This document shows positions 36,603 to 45,433 of a DNA stretch of 64,000 nt, piece by piece. Position numbers and translations under genes: made by a program. The first letter of the stretch is position 1. Each line of letters begins with the position of its first letter. The notes below the pieces were generated by a model. The model ran no database searches. It was not told the DNA's origin and saw only the letters and a list, made by a program, of their open reading frames with translations. The DNA comes from Chlamydiales bacterium (lineage in GTDB: Bacteria; Chlamydiota; Chlamydiia; Chlamydiales; JAAKFR01), in assembly GCA_024233495.1 (NCBI GenBank), contig JACKPM010000004.1:1-64000 (forward strand), in the 5' to 3' direction.

Positions 36603-39466
36603 GAAAGATCATCCAATATCCTCTGAGTTAGCATGTCTTCTTCTGGGTAGAGGTGGAGGTCTCCAGATCCCTTGTCGCCCACTCTATTTTCATCTACCCA
36701 CCATGAACAAGGAGCAAAATGTGCACCACCAGGCTTAATATTATAGTCTGCGCACAAGTCGTTAAGCACTGTTTTCTGGATCCAGTAGGCGGCTTCACCC
36801 CTTGTCATATCGGTCACGGGTTTCCCTGCAGCTTTTGCAATCTCTTGTAACATTTGTTCTGGATATGGGTCGCCTCCTTGAGGGTTAATTACGCTTGGGT
36901 CATCAGAGTTGTAAGGAGTCTGGTCTTGGAAGTCTATTCCGAGCATTCCGATTGCTTGGGCTGGAGAGAGGCCCATATCTTTAACAAGCATGTCTACCCA
37001 GTTGTTCAAACTCCATGAGGGAGTTGTGCCTGGTTGGGCTCCTTTTGTGTTTTTAGAAATCCAATATGAGCTTCCATCTCCATAAAGCATGAGGTTCACG
37101 CGGTCGACAAGCTTATCTTGAAAGAGGAATTCGATCGGTTTCATAGCAGTCTGGTCTCCAGCCACAGTGAGCTGAAGCTGCTGTCCATTTTTGGCAAGAA
37201 GGCCATGCAAGGTAGAGAAAAACTCTTGCATCGCTTGTGTGCCATTTGATTCCATAATCATGAGACCATTTCCTTCAAGGTCAAAGTCGATGGATTTTGC
37301 TCCCTTACAGTACTCGTCGTAAAAGGTTTGAGCATACTGAGCTGGTGTTTCACCTGCAGGGAATTTAAGAGAGTTTCCAACTTCTCCTCCACACGATGTT
37401 GAGATGGAGATGCCATATGTTTCTGCTAGCGCCGAAAGTTGTGATACAGTCATTTTAGTCTCTTTTAAAAACTGTTCAAGGGTATTTCCTTCGTCAGTGA
37501 ATGTTGAGAAGGATAACTTCAGCTCAGTTACACCGCTTACCATTGCATTTTCTAGATACTGTTTAAAGCTGTCTAGTGGGTCTGAAGAAGAAACATAGCT
37601 GGTATCAAACCAAATAGATGTGCCCATGCCTGCTGGGGGAGTTAGATGGTCTTTGTTGGGGCCAATCAAGAATTGTTGAAGGTCCTTTTTATCTTTGGAA
37701 ACGACTTGATTTACAAGGGTGTTTCCAGGGGTGCCATTGATTAGGGCAATAGCAGTTGTATCGACATTTTCTGCAGTCTTAAGTGAAGAGTCATTCATTA
37801 GATTCTTAACATCGCCTTCCATTTGACTGATTTCTTGTTGAAAGTTGCTAGGAATCCCTGTTTTTTGGACTAAAATCCCATTGATTCCATTTCCAAGCAG
37901 CGCTGAAATAGCATCATCCTGTTTTTGGATAGATCCCTGGATTCCAGAAAGGCTACTAATAGCTGCGGCCATTTGTGGTAGAAGCTTTTCCATCTTCGGA
38001 CCAGCGTGTTTTACATATGTTTCGAGATACCAGTAGCAGATTGCAATTTGTTCTCTATGACGACTTAACTTGTCATGGAGACCTGAGATCAAGCTGTTTA
38101 GAGTCGATTGATCGCTCAATAGAGGTGCTAGCATGTTCATCATGTTATAGATCTGTTGCTTTTGATCTGAAGAGTAAGCGGAGAATGGCTGTGCATAAGG
38201 TGAAAGCGCTTGGAGCTTTTGGATAACCTGTAGAGGCGAAAGTTTAGGTGGAGGGTTTGTGTGAAATTCATTGAATGTGCTTAGCAATTGATTTGATAGC
38301 ACAGTGGTAATTTTGGTGGCCATTGTTGAAGCATCTGCAGGACTCATTCCCTGACTTTCGAGGTAGCTGATCCACTCGGGGGTATTATTCGCAATATCAT
38401 TCTTCAATGTGCCCATGATATAGTTCGCACCTACAGTGGCATCCACAAAGCTAATCCATGAGGGATCGATCTTTGTTGGATCAATAGTGGGCGTCATGAT
38501 CACTTCATTTAGAAAGTCGAGGTAAAACGTCGAAGAGGGGGCAAAAAGAGCGTTGACGACGATTTGGCCATTTTTCTTTGCATCTGCCATGTCAGCAATG
38601 TAGCTAGAATTTGACTGGACAGCTTCATAGGCTTGTTGCCAGTTCTCAAGGGCTGTTGCAGCTCCATCTGTTCCTGCACACGCCTCATTATACAAGTCAA
38701 TAACGTTTGAGCAATCTGAGCCTGGGATATGAGAGTTAGGATTCTCCCAATTGAAAATCATAGAGCCAGGACTAAACTGGTAAGATTTTCCATCCACTTG
38801 AACGGTGTAGGTCTTTGTTGCAAAGGCTGCAAGTTTTTCAACTTCTGGTCCATATTGTTTGATCAAGTTTTGCATCTCACTAACAGTAGCGCTGCTCATG
38901 TCAGCTCCACCATTTTTTAAGAAGTCCATCATCTTATTGAGCGTATCCATGCTCAAGGAGTCGAGAGGAATGCTTCCTTCAATCTCGTACCACCACTGGT
39001 TGCCTGAGAGGGTTTGGTTCAAAAATTTATAGATGTTGTCGAGTTGTTGCCACAGTTGAGGGTTTGAAGATTTTAGACTTTGTGGTGGAGGGTTTGGCCA
39101 GGTTGCCGGAGGTGCGTCTTTGCTGTTCGCACCTTTTTGTATGTAAGGAGCTACAATAGCATCCACCTTTTCATAGGGAATTTCATTTAAATCATGAAGT
39201 AGTGACTCAAGTTTAGGGTCTTGAGTTACGCCGTCAAAGACGTCTAAAATCTGGTGAGTTGTGTATTTCTCTAAAAGCTTCCCTAGATTTTTTATGCCTG
39301 TAAGTTCTTTAAGCACTTTGACCATCTGTTTGTGCGTCATTTTATCAAGGGCATTTAGAAGCGTTTGGTTATTAATGTGTTCAGCGGGCTTCTTGCTCTG
39401 CTTTTTTCCTCCTTCAACACTATGGTGCTGAGGAAGTTTTGGCCCTTGATCTCCAATGCGTGTCAT
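36593..39466 (-). CDS. Large protein with C-terminal GH18 (chitinase-like) domain
   Basis: A 957-residue protein. The C-terminal part (~residue 600 onward) has glycoside hydrolase family 18 features: a strand end SIDFDLEGNG near residue 727 that supplies the D-x-D-x-E core with the catalytic glutamate (the first Asp of the full DxxDxDxE is replaced by Lys); LTVAGDQTAM; VNLMLYGDGSSYW, like the M-x-Y-D motif of strand 6; and PCSWWVDENR near the end. The N-terminal ~580 residues are helical, unrecognised, and begin with a Lys/Gln-rich stretch without a signal peptide. GH18 enzymes cleave chitin or other GlcNAc polymers; possible targets would be amoebal cyst wall or peptidoglycan-like material. 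It is translationally coupled (ATGA) to the broken decarboxylase gene and belongs to the glgP operon. Substrate and secretion are inferred. Confidence 0.78.
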   Translation of the reverse strand: MTRIGDQGPKLPQHHSVEGGKKQSKKPAEHINNQTLLNALDKMTHKQMVKVLKELTGIKNLGKLLEKYTTHQILDVFDGVTQDPKLESLLHDLNEIPYEKVDAIVAPYIQKGANSKDAPPATWPNPPPQSLKSSNPQLWQQLDNIYKFLNQTLSGNQWWYEIEGSIPLDSLSMDTLNKMMDFLKNGGADMSSATVSEMQNLIKQYGPEVEKLAAFATKTYTVQVDGKSYQFSPGSMIFNWENPNSHIPGSDCSNVIDLYNEACAGTDGAATALENWQQAYEAVQSNSSYIADMADAKKNGQIVVNALFAPSSTFYLDFLNEVIMTPTIDPTKIDPSWISFVDATVGANYIMGTLKNDIANNTPEWISYLESQGMSPADASTMATKITTVLSNQLLSTFNEFHTNPPPKLSPLQVIQKLQALSPYAQPFSAYSSDQKQQIYNMMNMLAPLLSDQSTLNSLISGLHDKLSRHREQIAICYWYLETYVKHAGPKMEKLLPQMAAAISSLSGIQGSIQKQDDAISALLGNGINGILVQKTGIPSNFQQEISQMEGDVKNLMNDSSLKTAENVDTTAIALINGTPGNTLVNQVVSKDKKDLQQFLIGPNKDHLTPPAGMGTSIWFDTSYVSSSDPLDSFKQYLENAMVSGVTELKLSFSTFTDEGNTLEQFLKETKMTVSQLSALAETYGISISTSCGGEVGNSLKFPAGETPAQYAQTFYDEYCKGAKSIDFDLEGNGLMIMESNGTQAMQEFFSTLHGLLAKNGQQLQLTVAGDQTAMKPIEFLFQDKLVDRVNLMLYGDGSSYWISKNTKGAQPGTTPSWSLNNWVDMLVKDMGLSPAQAIGMLGIDFQDQTPYNSDDPSVINPQGGDPYPEQMLQEIAKAAGKPVTDMTRGEAAYWIQKTVLNDLCADYNIKPGGAHFAPCSWWVDENRVGDKGSGDLHLYPEEDMLTQRILDDLSNK

Positions 39467-40906
39467 GGTGTTTCTCCTTTGTTTTTGATCTTTACTGGGC
39501 GTAAGAGCTCTTGGCTGGCATCTGTTTGGTCGATCACAAGCTCTAGCAATGAAACGTCGTCATGCTTCAACGCCACTCTAAATATGTCTGAAAATTCTTG
39601 GCAGCTCTTCGCGCGCCATCCCCACCCTTTGCCGTCGATTCCATTGAATACATCGGGTAGGCGTGCGTAGTGCCAGTTTTTAAGTTCATGATCCTCATAG
39701 CTATTTAAGACGAGAATGAGAGGATTGAGATTGTAGCGTATCATGGTTGAAATCTCTTGTACACCGCGCTGCAGTGAGGGGGCGCTGATGCAAGCAATGA
39801 GTCGTTTTTTTCCTTGAAGGGCAAGTTGATAGCTAAGCGCAGCTCCCACACCAGCTGATCTGAGTATTATGCACTTCAAAGAAGCATCCTTCTGGAAGCT
39901 GTAGTTCTTCGTAGTTGAACCAGCCGTCAACAAGGAGCGCCATGTCAGAGTCGAGTGCGCGTTCTAGCTCACGGAAAATGTGAGGTAAATTGAGAGGGGT
40001 TTCTCCGTCAATTTTTTTGCACTTTTCTTTTTGTTTTTTGTGCACTTTGAGCCTTGAAGGCTTAATCTTTTTTCGAAGCGCATCAAGGAAGTTCGCGATG
40101 AGCACATCGGTATAAAGCTGCTCACACACTTGTACGGAGTGAGTGTTGACATCAATGAGTTTTGTCTGCTCGGGTTTGATTAAGGCATTTTCGAGGTGTG
40201 TGCCAACGAAGAGATAAGCATCAGAGGTGTCGAGAAGATTTTGGGTGAGCGTCCCGACGTATTGAGGGTGATCTTCGGGAAAAACACCCTTCGCATCGGG
40301 TTGGATAGCGACGGGGAATCCAGAGATATCTGCAAGCGTGCGAAAAGGTTGTTTCCCGCCCCACGAGCGAAGTTTACTTCCAGCGACAAGAGTGGTGCGC
40401 TCGGCATCTTTGAGAAAGTGCACAGCGTGCTCTACAGCAGCTTGTAAACTCTCCTTATTACTGGGAGGGGTGCGGTCTTTTAAAATGCCTTGTGGCTCAC
40501 TCAGAACAGTTTCTTCAAAAAGCGAGTAGGCAATCTCAATATAGACAGCTTTATGGTCTGTGAGCGCCATCTCAAGAGCTTCATCTAGTTGCAGTGGAGC
40601 TTCTTCAAGGGTATGGATTGTAACGCTGTCTTCCTGCATCATCGGACGCTCTGAAATGACAATGAGAGGGAGAGATGTATCCACAAGTGCTTCAAGAGCG
40701 CTAAGAGAAGAGGTAACAACAACGCCCACTTTTCTTGCCCGCGCATAGCCGTCTGCAGCGAAAGAAGCATTAAGTGCATTACAGCAAAAGATGGGTTTGA
40801 GATTTTTGTTCTCAAATGGGGGCGAGATTTCGCTTGGAACCATGAAGTAGTGCTCTACTCCTAGCTGCTCGAGACGCATCGCAAAATAGCTTCCCAGTGT
40901 TGTCAC
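39463..40906 (-). pseudogene. Degenerate, frameshifted ThDP-dependent decarboxylase-like gene
   Basis: Two overlapping frames together resemble pyruvate/indolepyruvate decarboxylases. The upstream frame (40906 to 39833) covers the N-terminal and central domains; the downstream frame (open from 39933, ending 39463) covers the C-terminal ThDP domain. The similarity switches frame near 39860, where QIS in the first frame should join AGVGAALSYQLALQG in the second. Key residues are also lost: the ThDP-activating glutamate of NELNAxxAADGYAR is alanine (NALNASFAADGYAR), and the Mg/ThDP motif GDGS is SAPS (ACISAPSLQRG). Catalytic loss therefore seems to predate or accompany the frameshift. The joined length of ~480 residues is short of the usual ~550. 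Overlaps glgP at its start and the GH18-like gene at its end, both ATGA. A sequencing error at the shift would still leave a non-catalytic protein. Confidence 0.75.
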
Positions 40907-43344
40907 GAAAGCCTCCAGATTTCAGAGGCGTAGTTTTCGATCGTGCGGTCGCTAGAGAACTTGCCCATATGCGCTACATTGAGAATTGCTTTTTTAGCCC
41001 ATTCGTCCCGGTTTTTATAGAGTTCTGCTGCTTGTCTTTGCGCTTCGACATACGCTTCGAAATCTGCAAGCAAGCAGTAGGTGTCTTCATTGAGCAATGA
41101 GTCAACAATGGGTTTAAAGAGCTCTTGATCACCGTAGCTAAAAAAGCCAGAACCAATTTGATCGATCACTTTTTTCAGATCAGGGTTTTTATCGTAGTAG
41201 TCACGTGGATTATAACTCTTTTTAAGCTCCACAACTTCGGGTGTTTTGAGACCAAAAATGAAGAGATTTTTCTCTCCAACCTCTTCTGCGATTTCGATGT
41301 TAGCACCGTCAAGTGTGCCAATGGTGAGCGCTCCATTAAGGGCAAACTTCATATTGCCCGTACCAGAAGCCTCTGTTCCGGCAGTAGAGATTTGCTCTGA
41401 AAGGTCAGCAGCAGGAATGAGACGCTCAGCTAAAGAGACGCGGTAGTTGGAAAGGAAAAAGAGCTTCAGGTAGTCGCCAGCTTCGCTATCATTATTAATT
41501 ACATCTCCAACCGAAGTGATGAGTTTGATAATGAGCTTAGCCATCATATAGCCTGGAGCAGCTTTTCCGCTAATGATGACAGTGCGAGGCGTCCATGCGT
41601 GCTTAGGATTCTCCTTTATCTTATTATAGAGATGGATGACGTGGAGAAGATTGAGTAGCTGCCGTTTGTATTCGTGCATTCTCTTGGCCTGCACGTCAAA
41701 GAGAGAGTCAAGGTTGACCGGGACGTCGTACTCTGCAAAGATTTCCTTTGCAAGCACCTCTTTGTTATCCCGCTTGATCTGCATGAAGGCTTCACGGAAG
41801 CTTGCATCATCTGCAAAAGGAGCAATGTTTAAGAGCTCATCTAGGTTGGTGATCCATCCCTCTCCAATTTTGGAAGTAACAAGATGAGCGAGTCCTGTAT
41901 TACACTCTTTGAGCCAGCGGCGCGGAGTAATGCCATTCGTTTTGTTGGTGAACTTATCTGGGTTAAGCGAATAAAACTCTTTGAAAGTTTGGTGTTTCAA
42001 GAGCTCTGAGTGAAGCGCAGAGACACCATTTACCTTGTGTGTGCCTACAATAGCAAGGTGGGCCATATTTACGTTGTTTCCCTCAATGATAGAGAGTTTG
42101 CGCTTCATTTCATCGTTGCCAGGGTGTTGTCGTTCTACTTCATCAAGCCACCTTTGATTGATCTCATAGATGATCTCAATATGGCGGGGGAGTACTTTGG
42201 AGAGTAGTTCTACTGACCATCGCTCTAGTGCTTCCGGAAGAAGAGTGTGGTTAGTATAGCCAAAGGTATTGGTGGTAAGGTGCCACGCCTTTTCCCAGCT
42301 GAGCTCTTCGCGATCGACAAGGAGGCGCATCATTTCTGCAATAGCAAGAGCTGGGTGTGTATCGTTGAGCTGAATTGCTACTTTGTCTGGAAGTCCTTCA
42401 AGGTGCACATGCCCCTTATTGTAGCGGCGGATGATGTCTTGAATTGTAGCAGCAACAAGCAAATATTCTTGTTTGAGGCGCAGCTCTTGTCCTTCAAAGA
42501 TATTGTCATTGGGGTAGAGTACCCGTGTGATGTTTTCAGTGAGCGCAATATCTTCTACAGCGCGGATGTAGTCGCCGTGGTTGAAGTAGGTGAAATCAAA
42601 ACCGCGAGATGACTTTGCCTGCCAAAGGCGCAACGTATTTACTGTATTATTTCCATATCCTGGAACGGGAATGTCGTAGGGGAGTGCTACCACCTCCTGT
42701 GTCTCTTTCCACTCTGTACGCAACTTGCCGTGAGCATCGGTGTAGTGCGAGACTGTGCCATAAAACTGCACTGGGTAGAGGTACTCCGAGCGACACATCT
42801 CCCATGGATTACCATATCGGAGCCAGTTATCAGGCGTTTCAACTTGGTAGCCATTTTGAATTTTTTGCGTAAAGATGCCGTAGTCATACCGAATGCCATA
42901 GCCGTAGCCAGGAATGTTGAGTGTTGCCATCGAGTCAAGAAAGCAAGCAGCCAGACGCCCCAATCCACCATTCCCAAGGCCGGCATCCATCTCTATTTCG
43001 AAAAGATTATCGAGGTTGAATCCAAAGTCGTGTACCGCTTTATAGCAGTTGTCAAGAAGACCTAAATTCACAAGAGAGTTGCGCAGCGTACGGCCAATCA
43101 AAAACTCCATTGAAAGGTAGTAGACCCGCTTCGCGTCATTTTCGTAGTATTGCCGCTGCGTTTTCATCCAACGATCAATTAAATGGTCACGCACTGTGTA
43201 ACAGATGGCGTAGAAAATATCCCGCTTTGTAGCGGTGTATTTGTCTTTTCCAATGTTGAAGTGTAAATGCTCAAGAATAGCTTTGCGCAATGAATCAGCA
43301 TCATTGCGTAGCTCCTCCTCGTGAGCGACTTCGTATTTTGCCAT
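40903..43344 (-). CDS. glgP: Glycogen/maltodextrin phosphorylase GlgP
   Basis: PLP enzyme that releases glucose-1-phosphate from glycogen, a storage polymer used by chlamydiae. Motifs are YYLSMEFLIGRTLRNSLVNL, GLGNGGLGRLAACFLDSMAT, GYGYGIRYDYGIF, NDTHPALAIAEMMRLLVD, TNGITPRRWLKECN, and the PLP-lysine site EASGTGNMKFALNGA followed by TIGTLDGANIEI. I place the start at 43344 (MAKYEVAHEEEL): GGGGGAG lies just upstream, and the alternative ATG at 43365 falls inside the -10 box of a strong promoter. ~813 residues, normal. First gene of a leftward ATGA-linked operon and divergent from pdhA. Confidence 0.97.
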   Translation of the reverse strand: MAKYEVAHEEELRNDADSLRKAILEHLHFNIGKDKYTATKRDIFYAICYTVRDHLIDRWMKTQRQYYENDAKRVYYLSMEFLIGRTLRNSLVNLGLLDNCYKAVHDFGFNLDNLFEIEMDAGLGNGGLGRLAACFLDSMATLNIPGYGYGIRYDYGIFTQKIQNGYQVETPDNWLRYGNPWEMCRSEYLYPVQFYGTVSHYTDAHGKLRTEWKETQEVVALPYDIPVPGYGNNTVNTLRLWQAKSSRGFDFTYFNHGDYIRAVEDIALTENITRVLYPNDNIFEGQELRLKQEYLLVAATIQDIIRRYNKGHVHLEGLPDKVAIQLNDTHPALAIAEMMRLLVDREELSWEKAWHLTTNTFGYTNHTLLPEALERWSVELLSKVLPRHIEIIYEINQRWLDEVERQHPGNDEMKRKLSIIEGNNVNMAHLAIVGTHKVNGVSALHSELLKHQTFKEFYSLNPDKFTNKTNGITPRRWLKECNTGLAHLVTSKIGEGWITNLDELLNIAPFADDASFREAFMQIKRDNKEVLAKEIFAEYDVPVNLDSLFDVQAKRMHEYKRQLLNLLHVIHLYNKIKENPKHAWTPRTVIISGKAAPGYMMAKLIIKLITSVGDVINNDSEAGDYLKLFFLSNYRVSLAERLIPAADLSEQISTAGTEASGTGNMKFALNGALTIGTLDGANIEIAEEVGEKNLFIFGLKTPEVVELKKSYNPRDYYDKNPDLKKVIDQIGSGFFSYGDQELFKPIVDSLLNEDTYCLLADFEAYVEAQRQAAELYKNRDEWAKKAILNVAHMGKFSSDRTIENYASEIWRLS

Positions 43345-43363
43345 TGACTCCCCCCAGACGTTC

Positions 43364-43393
43364 ATTTTACCCCCGATTTGGACGAGGTGTCAA
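43364..43393 (-). promoter_or_regulatory. Promoter of the glgP operon
   Basis: On the minus strand, a consensus -35 TTGACA (43388-43393), an 18-bp spacer and -10 TAAAAT (43364-43369). Transcription should begin near 43357, just upstream of the GGGGGAG ribosome-binding site and the ATG at 43344. This is the best sigma-70-type promoter seen in the window. Confidence 0.8.
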
Positions 43394-43403
43394 CACGAAT
43401 TCC

Positions 43404-43432
43404 TTGAAACTTCAGGTTAAGCCATGTACAAT
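43404..43432 (+). promoter_or_regulatory. Promoter of the pdhABC operon
   Basis: -35 TTGAAA (43404-43409), a 17-bp spacer and -10 TACAAT (43427-43432). The pdhA ATG is at 43443, so the leader would be only a few bases long. The -35 box is back to back with the glgP -35, 10 bp away. Confidence 0.65.
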
Positions 43433-43442
43433 CTCCCAACTT

Positions 43443-44468
43443 ATGAGTGATTTGTTTTTCTCTACGCATCCGGACCTTTCTGCAAAAGACTTTGTTTCTA
43501 AGGCTCTTAAGGATATTGGTGGGGAGCGCGCCATAGAAGCGCTCAAGCAGATGTATTTGATCCGTCATCTCGAGGCGCGTGGTGAAGCTGCTTATCAGCA
43601 TGGACTTGTGGGTGGCTTCTATCACGCCTATTCTGGGCAGGAAGCAATTCAAGTTTCCGCTGTTCATGCTCTTGGCGTGAGCAATTGGTGGATTACCACT
43701 TATCGCTGTCATGCGCTAGCCCTTCTTTTGGGGGCAACGCCCAATGAAGTAATGGCTGAGCTCTATGGGAAGGAGACAGGCAATGCGAAAGGGCGAGGTG
43801 GCTCGATGCACCTTTTTGCCGACACCCTTCTTGGTGGATTTGGCATTGTAGGTGGGCACATCCCCATTGCTGCGGGGGCTGCTTTTTCTGCTAAATATTT
43901 AAAAAACAACAAGTTGGCTGTTTGTTTCATGGGGGATGGTGCTGTGGCACAAGGAGCGTTTCATGAGGCGCTTAACCTCTCATCTTTATGGGATCTTCCA
44001 GCAATCTATGTAATTGAGAACAATCAGTGGGGGATGGGGACGCATGTTGACCGTGCTCTTTGTGTGGAGCGCATAGCAGAAATGCAAGCACCGAGTTACC
44101 GGATGAAGGGGTATACGCTTGATGGTATGTGCTATTTTAGCTGCTATTTGGCGTTTCAACATATTGCGAAGGAGGTGCAACAGACAAAGCGTCCTGTGCT
44201 TGTAGAGTGTGTATGTGAGCGTTTTCGAGGGCACTCTATTTCCGATCCAGGTCTATATCGTAGTAAGGAAGAGTTAGAAAAGGCTATGAAGAGAGATCCG
44301 CTCCATTATTTAGCACACATTTTAGTTGAGCATAAAGTATTAAAGGAATGTGATGTGAAGGCGATTGACAAAGAGCAAAAAGAGGTAGTGCTTGCTGCGA
44401 TGGAGTTTGCAAAAGAGAGTTCCGATCCCTCGCCTGCAACATTAGAGGAGGGTGTGTATGCTCCTTGA
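43443..44468 (+). CDS. pdhA: Pyruvate dehydrogenase E1 component, alpha subunit
   Basis: ThDP-binding subunit of heterotetrameric E1, decarboxylating pyruvate. Evidence: MYLIRHLEARGEAAYQHGLV, GFYHAYSGQEAIQVSAVHAL, KGRGGSMHLFADTLLGGFGI and the ThDP motif GDGAVAQGAFHEALNLSSLW followed by NNQWGMGT, plus the phosphorylation-loop region RFRGHSISDPGLYRSKEELE. The frame is open from 43290, but family homology and the promoter place the start at ATG 43443 (MSDLFFSTHPDLSAKDFV). 341 residues. Overlaps pdhB by 11 bp. Confidence 0.96.
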   Translation: MSDLFFSTHPDLSAKDFVSKALKDIGGERAIEALKQMYLIRHLEARGEAAYQHGLVGGFYHAYSGQEAIQVSAVHALGVSNWWITTYRCHALALLLGATPNEVMAELYGKETGNAKGRGGSMHLFADTLLGGFGIVGGHIPIAAGAAFSAKYLKNNKLAVCFMGDGAVAQGAFHEALNLSSLWDLPAIYVIENNQWGMGTHVDRALCVERIAEMQAPSYRMKGYTLDGMCYFSCYLAFQHIAKEVQQTKRPVLVECVCERFRGHSISDPGLYRSKEELEKAMKRDPLHYLAHILVEHKVLKECDVKAIDKEQKEVVLAAMEFAKESSDPSPATLEEGVYAP

Positions 44469-45429
44469 ATTACGTGAAGCGCTTCGCCAAGCGATGGATG
44501 AGGAGATGGAGCGCGATGACACCGTCTTCATCATGGGAGAAGAGGTTGCAGAGTATAATGGCGCCTATAAAGTCACAAAGGGAATGCTCGACAAGTGGGG
44601 TCCTAAGCGTGTAATTGATACGCCGATTGCAGAGCTTGGGTTTGGTGGTCTTGCGATAGGAGCAGCGATGACAGGCTTGCGTCCTATCGTCGAGTATATG
44701 AGTTTTAACTTCTCATTCGTAGGGATGGATCAGATCATTTCAAATGCAGCAAAGATGTACTACATGTCAGGTGGTCGTTTTTCTGTGCCGATTGTTTTCC
44801 GTGGGCCGAACGGAGCTGCAAGACAAGTGTCGTCGCAGCATAGCCACTGTGTCGAAGCGCTCTACGCACATTTTCCAGGTCTTATTGTAATCTGTCCAAG
44901 CAATCCATACGATGCGAAGGGGCTTTTGAAGTCAGCAATCCGTAACAATAATCCCGTTCTCTTTTTGGAGAATGAGCTCGACTACGGCATGAAGATGGAG
45001 ATTCCCGATAAAGAGTATTTGGTGCCAATTGGGAAGGCAAAAGTAGTGCGTGAGGGAGAGCATCTCACCCTTGTATCGCACGGCCGCGCATTCAACATCT
45101 GTCAAAAGGTTGCGGATGACTTGAAGAAAGAGGGGATTTTTGTTGAGCTCATCGATTTGCGCACGATCAAGCCTCTCGATATCACGACGGTGATTAAGTC
45201 TGTGCAAAAAACCAATCGTTGTGTCATTGTCGAAGAGGGTCACTACTTTACCGGTATTGCCTCTGAGATTGGTTTTGAGCTTAACGAGTATTGCTTTGAC
45301 TATCTTGATGCGCCGATTGGAAGAGTGTGCCAAAAGGAGACGCCGATGCCCTACTCGCGAATTTTGGAGGAGCAGACGTTACCCAATGAAGAGCGAATAA
45401 AAGAGCAGATCTACAGAACCCTGAATTAG
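44458..45429 (+). CDS. pdhB: Pyruvate dehydrogenase E1 component, beta subunit
   Basis: Partner of PdhA in E1. It is identified by LRQAMDEEMERDDTVFIMGE, GPKRVIDTPIAELGFGGLAI, GLRPIVEYMSFNFSFVGMDQ and FRGPNGAARQVSSQHSHCVE, and by the C-terminal RCVIVEEGHYFTGIASEIGF. The ATG at 44458 has AGGAGG upstream (inside the end of pdhA) and is preferred to an in-frame GTG two codons earlier. 323 residues, normal. Confidence 0.97.
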   Translation: MLLELREALRQAMDEEMERDDTVFIMGEEVAEYNGAYKVTKGMLDKWGPKRVIDTPIAELGFGGLAIGAAMTGLRPIVEYMSFNFSFVGMDQIISNAAKMYYMSGGRFSVPIVFRGPNGAARQVSSQHSHCVEALYAHFPGLIVICPSNPYDAKGLLKSAIRNNNPVLFLENELDYGMKMEIPDKEYLVPIGKAKVVREGEHLTLVSHGRAFNICQKVADDLKKEGIFVELIDLRTIKPLDITTVIKSVQKTNRCVIVEEGHYFTGIASEIGFELNEYCFDYLDAPIGRVCQKETPMPYSRILEEQTLPNEERIKEQIYRTLN

Positions 45430-45433
45430 TCTT

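Noticed and set aside
39830..39880. Programmed frameshift joining the two decarboxylase-like frames
   Set aside because: No slippery heptamer or stimulating structure is evident at the switch, and catalytic residues are lost as well, so mutation or sequencing error is more likely.
43290..43442. N-terminal extension of pdhA
   Set aside because: It would overlap the glgP start and the divergent promoters; family homology begins after ATG 43443.
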